A DNA stretch of 45,230 nt from DATDYW01 sp964574865 (GTDB taxonomy: Bacteria; Patescibacteriota; Minisyncoccia; Phycocordibacterales; JAACPR01): the NCBI GenBank assembly GCA_964574865.1, contig CAZNOT010000003.1, positions 1 through 45,230 of the forward strand. Reading direction: 5' to 3'. How positions within the stretch are numbered: position 1 is the stretch's first letter; each line of letters begins with the position of its first letter. The position numbers and the translations under genes were made by a program. Below are positions 28,943-36,213 of the stretch, in pieces. The notes beneath the pieces are model-generated. The model was not told where the DNA came from. It worked only from the letters and a program-made list of their open reading frames with translations, and searched no databases.

Positions 28943-30676
28943 CTACTCCGAGATGACACGCAAAACTTCTTCAACCGTCGTTTGGCCCAAGACTGCTTTA
29001 AAGATTCCGTCCTCGATCATGGTGAGCATGCCCTCGGCCTTGGCCTGCTCCTCGATTTTGGTGTCCGGCGCGCCAGAGATGATGAGCTGGCGAATCGGCT
29101 CGGAAACCGCCATGACCTCGTGGATGCCGACGCGCCCCTTGTAGCCGTCCTCAGTTTCAGGGCTCGGGAGCGGCCGGAAGAACGGAATGTCGGTCCAGGT
29201 CGCGTCCTTTTTCACGATATCCTCCGCCTGGAGCGCCCTGAGCACCCGAGCCATATCGACGCTCTTCTCGAGCGCGGCGACGCCGTCCTTCGTCAGGCTG
29301 TACTTCTCCTTCTTCTGCGCGAGCTTGCGCACGAGGCGCTGCGCGATAATGACGCGCAAGGTCGAGACGAGCAGGAACGGCTGCGCGCCCATGTCGATGA
29401 GGCGCGGAATTGCGCCCGCCGCCGAGTTCGTGTGCAGCGTCGAGAGCACGAGGTGTCCGGTGAGCGCTGCGTTGATAGCCAAAGACGCCGTCTCGCCGTC
29501 GCGGATCTCCCCCACCATGATGATGTCTGGGTCCTGGCGCACGAGCGAGCGCAGCCCGTCCGAAAAATTGAAGCCGATGTCCGCGTTCACCTGCGTCTGG
29601 TTCACGCGCTTGAGCTGGTACTCGACCGGATCCTCGATGGTCGAAATGTTCACGTCGGGCGTGTTGAGGAGGTCGAGCGTCGTGTAGAGCGTCGTCGATT
29701 TTCCGGAGCCGGTCGGACCCGTCGTGAGGATGAGGCCGGTCGTCTGGCGCATCGCCGCGTGCACGCGCTCGAGGCCGTCGCCGTGGAATCCTAGGCCCTC
29801 CAGGGTGAACCCGCCGCCGCCCTCGCGCAGGAGGCGCATCACGACCTTCTCGCCGTAGACGGTCGGCAGGATCGACACGCGGAACGCGACCTTCTCGCCG
29901 TCGAGGTCCTGCTTGAAGCGGCCATCCTGCGGGAGCCGTTTCTCGTCGAGCTTGAGGTTCGCGAGCACCTTCACGCGCGCGGTCACCGCCGAGGCCGCCG
30001 ATTTCGGCAACGTCATCGCCTCGCGCAGGAGACCGTCGACGCGGTAGCGCACGAGCACGTCGGCCTCCTGCGGCTCGACGTGGATGTCCGACGCGCCCTG
30101 CAAGACCGCGTGCTTGAGCAGCGTGTCGACGACGCGGATGACCGGCAGGTCCTCGGCCGCCTTCTTGAGATCTGACCCCTGCCCCGCCGCCGCGAGCGCG
30201 CCCGTCTCTCGGCGAATAACGTCGCCGAAGTCGTCTTTGAGGCTCTTCTGGTACTGCACGAGCGCGCGCTTGATCGACGCAGACGAGGTGAGGCGCGGCA
30301 GGATCTTGAGCCCCGTCTTCTTGCGCACGAAGTCGATCGCCGGTAGGTCGGCCGTCTGGAGCATGGCGACCTCGAGCGCCACGTCGCTCTTCTTGTACGC
30401 GACGATGGAGTGCGCGCGGGCGATCGGCTCGGGGATGAGCGCGAGCGTCTCGAGGTCAATCTTCTGTGAGCCGACGTCGATGTACGGGATGCCGAGCAGG
30501 TACGCCTCGATGCGGGCGAGGTCGTGCTCGGCGAGCTTCCCCTCCGCGACGAGCACGTCGGCGAAATTGGGGCGCCCCGAGGGCGCGGCGCGCGTGGCCG
30601 CGTCCGCAATGTCCTTCGCCGCCGCGAGGCCCGCGTCGACGAGGAAATCTCTCAGCTTATCGTCCGGAACCTGCAT
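28943..30676 (-). CDS. pilB: Type IV pilus assembly ATPase PilB/GspE
   Basis: Hexameric ATPase that powers pilus extension. 577 residues: an N-terminal MshEN-like domain (about 1-160) and a C-terminal ATPase with Walker A GPTGSGKSTT (around residue 320), Asp box STIEDPVEYQL, Walker B DPDIIMVGEIRD and His box LSTLHTNSA. The cysteine pairs that bind zinc in most PilB/GspE proteins are missing: the segment after RLVRKLAQKKEKYSLT has none. A consensus TATAAT lies 8 nt before the ATG. The gene follows the large secreted protein gene (76 nt) and precedes pilC. pilT is not in the window. Confidence 0.95.
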   Translation of the reverse strand: MQVPDDKLRDFLVDAGLAAAKDIADAATRAAPSGRPNFADVLVAEGKLAEHDLARIEAYLLGIPYIDVGSQKIDLETLALIPEPIARAHSIVAYKKSDVALEVAMLQTADLPAIDFVRKKTGLKILPRLTSSASIKRALVQYQKSLKDDFGDVIRRETGALAAAGQGSDLKKAAEDLPVIRVVDTLLKHAVLQGASDIHVEPQEADVLVRYRVDGLLREAMTLPKSAASAVTARVKVLANLKLDEKRLPQDGRFKQDLDGEKVAFRVSILPTVYGEKVVMRLLREGGGGFTLEGLGFHGDGLERVHAAMRQTTGLILTTGPTGSGKSTTLYTTLDLLNTPDVNISTIEDPVEYQLKRVNQTQVNADIGFNFSDGLRSLVRQDPDIIMVGEIRDGETASLAINAALTGHLVLSTLHTNSAAGAIPRLIDMGAQPFLLVSTLRVIIAQRLVRKLAQKKEKYSLTKDGVAALEKSVDMARVLRALQAEDIVKKDATWTDIPFFRPLPSPETEDGYKGRVGIHEVMAVSEPIRQLIISGAPDTKIEEQAKAEGMLTMIEDGIFKAVLGQTTVEEVLRVISE

Positions 30677-30684
30677 TGCGCCAG

Positions 30685-30690
30685 ATTATA
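30685..30690 (-). promoter_or_regulatory. -10 box of pilB (near-leaderless)
   Basis: Consensus TATAAT on the minus strand, 8 nt before the pilB ATG. Confidence 0.6.
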
Positions 30691-30752
30691 AGCCCCGCGC
30701 GCCGCTCCGCAGAGCGCGTATTCCCCCGAACGCAGCGGCGCGCTCCCCGAGG

Positions 30753-33700
30753 CTACAGCTCCCTGATGATCGGGTTCGTCGCGCACAGGTCGGTCGCCTC
30801 GTACGTCTCCCCGTCGGTGCCGAGACCGGAAATTTTGTAAATGCTGCTCGCCGCGGGTCCAACCTCGTCAGACCCGGCGAAATGGTCGGCGAGCTCGGGA
30901 TCGATACCGAAGCCTGTGACCTCGACGCTCGCCATACCCTGCGAGGTCCACACCACGAGGCACCGCCCGTTGCTCGCGACGTCGATAACGTTCGGCACAG
31001 CCTCAATGGCGACGCCGTGGAGCGGGCAGCCTTCCTCGCCGTTCTCGCAGCAGTCCTCGAACAGCGGGTCGCACTCGCACTCTTCCGCATCGTAGCAGCA
31101 CGTGCCGGCACCGAGGCCCCCGCCGAGAGCCTTGCCGTGCCCCTGGCTACCGCCGCTGTTGCCGGGGCAATCGGGGAGCGTTTGATCGCAGGGGTCGCAG
31201 ACTGCCGGAACGCAGGAAGCGGATACCCCGCCCGCACCCACCGAGAGCGCGCACTCCTCGCCGTGATCGCACGGCGTCCCGCCGCAGGAGGCGCCGTACG
31301 GGTCGCGCGTGACCACCCCGTACACCGGGTAGGTGACCGTTTCGTCCTTACCGTCGTCCCTCCTCACTTTCTGTTCGTCGAGAACGCCGGTGAGCGCGCC
31401 GAGGCAAGAGCTCACGCCGTTCGCGCACCGCGAGAAGAACGCGTCGAGCGCCGCGAACGTCTCGTACTCGTAGGGGGAGGAGCCGACGCGCCACGGCTTG
31501 TAGAAGTCGCCGTAGGTGTCCGCGTCCGCGCCGTCCGTCGTCGCGGCAACCACCGTGCAGTACGAGTTCACCTGCGCGAACGGGTCGCGGCCGGGAGCGG
31601 TCCCCGCCGGGTGGCACCCGACGACCGGGCAGTCTGCGGAGTCGGCGACGCAGCTCATGAGAGCCGGGCAGAAGGTGCGCCCGGAAGGGCAAGACGGGCA
31701 GGAAGGGTCACTGGGCGTCTGGCAGCAGGTGAGCTCGGCGCCCGTGAGCCCAGAGCAGTCCGGCGTGCCGCACCCGGCGGCGAGAGGATTCTCGCAGCAC
31801 ACCAGATCCTGACCGGTCTTCCCGCAGCAGCCGCCGCAGCACTCCTCGTCCGGAATGCACGCCGGCGGCACGGTGTACCTGCAGTACCAGAAATCGTTCG
31901 GCTGGCAGCACTCGGTGTCGGGGATGCAGCGAAAATCGGAGCACATTTGCTCTCCCTCCCCGCACGAGCAGTTCCCGTTCACGTCGCGCGTGATGCCCGG
32001 GTGCGCGTCGAGCCAGTCCTGATCTTCGACGCAGTCCACGCCCGCGGGATCGCCGCAAAGGTTCAGGCAGAGGTCTCGCTCCACGTAGGGGCAGCTGTTC
32101 GAGGCAGGGTCGTAGGAACTCCCGTTGGAGATAGGGTCCACCCTCGGCGAGCTGATCGCGGCACGGGTAGCCGCATCGAAGAATCCATCACGGGAATTCA
32201 GGTTCGCGTAGGTTTGGTAGGCGATGAGAGCGTCTTTCGTCGTCACGTCGAATGTCCCCAAGGAAAACGCGTTCGACACGAGGTACCCGTCGCGGACCAG
32301 AATGTCCTGGAGGTCGGCCACGTCCTGGCCGACTGGGCCATCGACCCAAAGATCGCGCACGAAAGATCCACACTCGCAGCCAGAGGTCGTGTAGTCCACG
32401 ATCAAGCCAGCCTCGTTCGCGGACGTAGGCGAGCCAATGTCGTGGTCCGAAATGTTGTCGCAGGGGTCGGAGCTGTCGCACAGTCCGTCGGCGTCGACGT
32501 CGCCGACGCAAACGCAGGTCCCGTCGGCCAGAACGTAGCCCGAAGGGCAGATCGTCCCAACCGTGTACCGGTAGTGGAAGTAGTCGACGCCGGCCGTGCC
32601 GCTCGACCCCTCGTACAGCGCGTCCGCCTTCCCGCAGAGGCCTGCGGCCTGAATTTCGGCGTACAGCGGAAGGTAATCGGCGGCGCTGCAGGTGCCGTCA
32701 GAATTCGAGGCGATGCTGTCGTCGACCCGACCCACGAGCTCCTTCTCGTACGGCAGGCTGGCTGGACCGCACACGAAACTGGTACGGAAATCCAGACTCG
32801 CGGCACAGCTCCCGCTGCCGCAATCGAAATCTTCCTCGTCGTCGATGAGATTGTCGCCATCGTTGTCTCGCTCATCGCTGCAGCAATCGACGCCGCCCTC
32901 CGACTCGAAATCCTGGCCGCCGTACGTGCAGCACGGCGGAGCCATTGGGTCGGCATCGCAGCTGGTGCCGGCTCCCTCGTAGTTATCGGCGCAAGGATCT
33001 TGGCAGGTGTACGCGACGGCGCACCCCTCGTCCTGATTGTCGATCAGTCCGTCGTTGTCGTTGTCGATGTTGTCCGCGCAGCACGCTGTGCTCACCGTGC
33101 CGTCCTCGTAGCACACGCCGTCAGCCTTCGCGCACTGCTGCCGGGTTGCCTGGTCACCGTAGCAGCAGTAAGCGTCACCTACGCAGTCGGTATCGAAGCA
33201 GTCGACGTCGCCGTCGAGGTCGTCGTCTTCCTGGTTACCGCAAACCTCCGCCACGAGGCAGTCCGCCTCTTCGCAGTCACCCCAGCCGGCGCACGAGCAG
33301 TCGCCGCCATCTGACGGGTCGCAAACCCCGTCGGCGCAGGCGCCCTCGCACTCGGGGCTCTCCGGCGCGCAGTCGCAGAGGTCGTAGCCGGCGCACGAAG
33401 CGGCCTGGCAGGGGTCGGGAACGCAGCCGTAGCCTTCGTTGACCTCGCACGAGCCGCACACCTCGCACTCGGGGCTCTCCGGCGCGCAGTCGCAGAGGTC
33501 GTAGCCGGCGCACGANNNNNNNNNNNNNNNNNNNNNNNNNNNNNNNNNNNNNNNNNNNNNNNNNNNNNNNNNNNNNNNNNNNNNNNNNNNNNNNNNNNNN
33601 NNNNNNNNNNNNNNNAGCGGCCTGGCAGGGGTCGGGAACGCAGCCGTAGCCTTCGTTGACCTCGCACGGACCGCACGCATCGCACCCGGGGTCAGGCTCG

Positions 33701-33903
33701 CACGCGCCGTCGACCAGAATTTCGCAATCGCCGCACGCCGGGGGACACGACCCGCAGTCGGTCGCACAGTCTGTGCAGGTCTCGCCGCTATCGCACGCGC
33801 CGTCGCCGCACTCAGCGCGAGCCGACCCGGGGAACGAGAGCGCGCTAACCCCGAACGCCAGGATCAGCGCGGCGAGCAGGGCGGTTACCTTTCGGGTCGT
33901 CAT
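30753..33903 (-). CDS. Large secreted Cys-rich protein with tandem repeats and a peptidoglycan-binding-like domain
   Basis: About 1016 residues plus whatever the N gap hides. A signal peptide (TALLAALILAFGVSALSFPGSARA, then ECGDG) starts the protein. A Cys-rich N-terminal third contains a 39-residue tandem repeat and Asp/Asn/Gly calcium-site-like segments (DNDNDGLID, DNDGDNLIDDEED, GDVDADGLCD). Mid-protein is a peptidoglycan-binding-1-like domain (DVADLQDILVRDGYLV...TFDVTTKDALIAYQ). More Cys-rich modules and a C-terminal region shared with the protein at 36214 follow (YGVV..R...CGGTPC, and GTDGETYEATDLCA at the end). The frame breaks only at the 100-N gap, which the repeat shows to be a placeholder, so the gene is intact. 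It starts 9 nt after the TPR gene stop. Confidence 0.82.
33343..33670. repeat. 117-bp tandem repeat (39 residues per unit) interrupted by an N gap
   Basis: Identical sequence recurs at 117-bp spacing (for example GCGCACGA at 33391 and 33508). Each unit encodes a 39-residue block with about eight Cys (CEVNEGYGCVPDPC, then CAGYDLCDCAPESPEC). The 100 Ns join exactly the same two bases that are contiguous at 33398/33399, so the missing sequence is a whole number of units, possibly zero. Confidence 0.9.
33516..33615. other. Assembly gap (100 N) inside the tandem repeat
   Basis: Placeholder gap. 100 is not a multiple of three and creates a false frameshift; a true length of 0 or n times 117 restores one reading frame across the gene. 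Confidence 0.92.
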
Positions 33904-33912
33904 CGTGTTTTC

Positions 33913-34995
33913 TTATCGGTTGACCGGGGCTGACGTCACCTCGAAATTCTGCAGGAAATCGATCCGCGCCGAGATATCCTCCCGGTCTGCCGGGGTCAGA
34001 GCTTGATCGTTCGGCAGGAGCGCGCGGGTCAAAGCCGCCGCTTCGGCGGCGGCGGTCGTATCCCCCGCCGCTTCCGCCGCGCGGAAGGAAACAAAGGCAG
34101 CCAGCGCGGACGATGGGCGGAGAGCCAACGCCTCGGCGGCGAGGAACCTCACTTCGGCAACCGTGGTGTCCGGGGCGAGTCGGCGCTCGAAAATACCGTC
34201 GTAGAGCGCGCGGGCTAGGGCAATCTTCGCGGCGGCGTTTCCCGGCGAGAGCGCGACGGCCTCTCGCGCCGCAGCTTCGGCTTCGGCGCCGTTACCCCGC
34301 GAGAGCTCGAGGTCTGAGAGGAGCGTGCGAGCTTCGGCGCCGAGGGTCGGGGGCACGCTCTCGGCCAGCGCCGGCTTCAAATTTTCCGCGGCACGGCCGT
34401 AGTTGCCGACCGCGAACGCAGATCGGGCAACCGCGAGGTTCGCGAGCGGGTCGTTCGGCGCGGCGGACAGCGCGCGCTCGTAGTACTGGCTGGCGAGCAC
34501 GGGATCGGTACCAGCCATCGCGTCACCCACCTGGACTAGGAGCGCGGGGTCGTTCGGCGCAATGGCGGCCGCGCGCGCGTAGCTCGAGGCCGCGCGGGCG
34601 GTTTCACCTAAAATCTGGTACGCCGCCCCGAGCGCCCGCCAACCATCGAGCAGCGCCGGATTGAGCGCGACCGCCCGCTCGGCAAAATCGGCGGCCGCGC
34701 GCGCGTTCGAGGCGCGGTCTTGGTTCAGGTAGGCCTTCTGGATCAGCGCGGCCGAAGCGGCCACGAGCGGCGACGGGTTACCCGGGTTTTCCTCGATCAT
34801 TGCCTGGGCAACCTCGAGCGCCTCATCGAAGCGACCAGAGTCATACGCGGCCTGGTAGCGATCCCCAGCCGTTCCCGGAAACCCCCCCCAGGCCAGCACC
34901 AGAATTAGAGCGGCCAACGCGAGGAGCGCGGCGATCGCCTTAGGGCCCCAAACAGGTCGCTCGTCGAACAGCGTATGGTTGATTGTCGTGGCCAT
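33913..34995 (-). CDS. Membrane-anchored TPR protein B, 360 aa
   Basis: One N-terminal membrane helix (about residues 18-37, AIAALLALAALILVLAWGGF) after a short cytoplasmic stretch, then about seven TPR-like helical pairs (RYQAAYDSGRFDEALEVAQAMIEENPGN; FAERAVALNPALLDGWRALGAAYQILGETARAASSYARAAAIAPND). It is a clear paralogue of the gene upstream (35073-36143): same length, helix, and matching stretches such as ARALYDGIFERRLAPD...AEVR versus GEALYDSVFSRQLPWEETFAEVR. It precedes the large secreted Cys-rich gene by 9 nt, so they form one unit. A scaffold or chaperone role for that protein is inferred from context only. Confidence 0.82.
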   Translation of the reverse strand: MATTINHTLFDERPVWGPKAIAALLALAALILVLAWGGFPGTAGDRYQAAYDSGRFDEALEVAQAMIEENPGNPSPLVAASAALIQKAYLNQDRASNARAAADFAERAVALNPALLDGWRALGAAYQILGETARAASSYARAAAIAPNDPALLVQVGDAMAGTDPVLASQYYERALSAAPNDPLANLAVARSAFAVGNYGRAAENLKPALAESVPPTLGAEARTLLSDLELSRGNGAEAEAAAREAVALSPGNAAAKIALARALYDGIFERRLAPDTTVAEVRFLAAEALALRPSSALAAFVSFRAAEAAGDTTAAAEAAALTRALLPNDQALTPADREDISARIDFLQNFEVTSAPVNR

Positions 34996-35006
34996 ATACG
35001 CAACGC

Positions 35007-35012
35007 ATTCTA
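35007..35012 (-). promoter_or_regulatory. -10 box of TPR gene B
   Basis: TAGAAT on the minus strand, 11 nt before the ATG at 34995. T6 tracts further upstream may end the transcript of the preceding TPR gene. Confidence 0.5.
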
Positions 35013-35072
35013 CCCCGAGTTTAAAAAACAGAGGGGCAAAAAAGCTCCCGCGGGGGAAAACTTCTCCGAGCG

Positions 35073-36143
35073 CTACCGCGAGTAGGCTGCGCGAATTTTC
35101 GCCCGCATGTCCGAGCGCTCAGCGGCGGTGAGGGTCGAATCTTGCGCCAGCGCGCCGAGCGCGCGCTCGGCGTACGCAGCCGCGGAAACTTTATCGCCGA
35201 GCCTCGCCGCAGCCCGGAGGGACAGGTACGGGCCCGCGGCGCGGGTCGGGTCCAGCTCGACGAGCCGATCGCCGAGCGCGCGAACCTCGGCGAAGGTCTC
35301 CTCCCAGGGGAGCTGCCTCGAAAAAACGCTGTCGTACAAGGCTTCCCCGAGGGCAATGTGCGCCTCGACCGAGGCTGGCGCCACGGCAATCGCCTCGCGC
35401 GCCAAGAGCTCGGCCTCCTCGGGCCTCCCCGCAGCTAGGCGAAGGCTCGAAACGATCGCTTTCGCCTCGGCGACCGCGGGTGACAGAGCTGAAGCCAGGG
35501 CCGGCTCGAGGTTTTTTTCAATGGTGGCCGCGTCGCGGTTTGCCAGCGAGAGCCACGCGCGAGCTAGAAAAATTCGCGCCCACGGATCTGTCGGATCTGC
35601 CTGGACGGCGAGCCCGAGGTAGCGCTCGCCCGCGGAAACTTTCCCCTGCGCAACGAGTGCCAGACCCATTTGGGTGAGCGCGGCAACGTTCTTCGGAGAG
35701 ACGTCGAGCGCTTTCTGGTAGTACTCAATCGCCAGCTTGAGGTCTCCCCCCAGCTCGTACGTGTAGCCGACCGCGCGCCACGCGTCGGGGCTGGCCGCGT
35801 CAATTTCGGACGCGCGGAGCGCCGAACGTCTAGCGGCGACCAAGGATTCCGCGACGTCCTGCCGTCGCGCCGCTTTCTGAACGTAAACCGAAGCGACCTC
35901 GAGGTGCGCGGCGGCCGAGCCGGGACTCGAGGCGACGACCGTCTCCGCGAGCTCGATCGCCGTCTCGAAATCCCCCGCCGCGAGCGCCTCCCGGAAACGG
36001 TCTTCGTCGGTTTTGGTCAGGCGGTCCCAATTCCCGACGAGGGCGGCGACCAAGACGGCGGCCGCGGCGGCCGCGAGCGTCGACCACGAGACGCGCGACA
36101 TTTTTTTGACGGAAAACAGCTCGTGATTGAGTACGCGGACCAT
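35073..36143 (-). CDS. Membrane-anchored TPR protein A, 356 aa
   Basis: Paralogue of the protein at 33913. A short N-terminus (MVRVLNHELFSVKKMSRVSW), one membrane helix (about residues 21-38, TLAAAAAAVLVAALVGNW), and TPR-like pairs to the end (RFREALAAGDFETAIELAETVVASSPGS; AWRAVGYTYELGGDLKLAIEYYQKALDVSPKNVAAL). 356 residues. It lies 70 nt downstream of the 988-residue surface protein gene, from which it is separated by a hairpin and its own -10 box. The pairing of one TPR paralogue with each large surface protein suggests matched partners. An alternative start at Met15 would shorten the cytoplasmic tail. Confidence 0.8.
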   Translation of the reverse strand: MVRVLNHELFSVKKMSRVSWSTLAAAAAAVLVAALVGNWDRLTKTDEDRFREALAAGDFETAIELAETVVASSPGSAAAHLEVASVYVQKAARRQDVAESLVAARRSALRASEIDAASPDAWRAVGYTYELGGDLKLAIEYYQKALDVSPKNVAALTQMGLALVAQGKVSAGERYLGLAVQADPTDPWARIFLARAWLSLANRDAATIEKNLEPALASALSPAVAEAKAIVSSLRLAAGRPEEAELLAREAIAVAPASVEAHIALGEALYDSVFSRQLPWEETFAEVRALGDRLVELDPTRAAGPYLSLRAAARLGDKVSAAAYAERALGALAQDSTLTAAERSDMRAKIRAAYSR

Positions 36144-36155
36144 AGTAGTCGGGCC

Positions 36156-36161
36156 ATTCTA
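36156..36161 (-). promoter_or_regulatory. -10 box of TPR gene A
   Basis: TAGAAT on the minus strand, 12 nt before the ATG at 36143, directly downstream of the hairpin at 36167-36196. Confidence 0.5.
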
Positions 36162-36166
36162 ATACA

Positions 36167-36196
36167 GGGAGCCTGCGCCTCTCGGCGCAGGCTCCC
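36167..36196 (-). terminator. Hairpin after the 988-residue surface protein gene
   Basis: A perfect 13-bp stem GGGAGCCTGCGCC with its complement and a 4-nt loop, 17 nt past the stop. The tail (TGTATTAGAAT) is only weakly T-rich, so it may stabilise the mRNA end more than terminate. Confidence 0.6.
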
Positions 36197-36213
36197 CGCA
36201 AAGACGACGAAAC

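Noticed and set aside
28910..28945. tRNA-like T-arm (GTTCGAGAC...TTCGAAC)
   Set aside because: No acceptor, D or anticodon arms can be drawn around it; it is a simple hairpin.
30084..33314. Plus-strand open frame of over 1000 codons antisense to pilB and the Cys-rich gene
   Set aside because: Compositional shadow. The minus strand carries PilB motifs, a signal peptide and domain structure.
33343..33670. CRISPR-like array
   Set aside because: Units are 117 bp, contiguous and coding, with no spacers. The heptamer repeats at 28810 and the 11-bp array at 43212 also lack repeat-spacer structure and cas genes.
30753..33903. Frameshift or pseudogene in the Cys-rich secreted protein
   Set aside because: The only break coincides with the 100-N placeholder. 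The 117-bp repeat shows that the missing length is a multiple of three.
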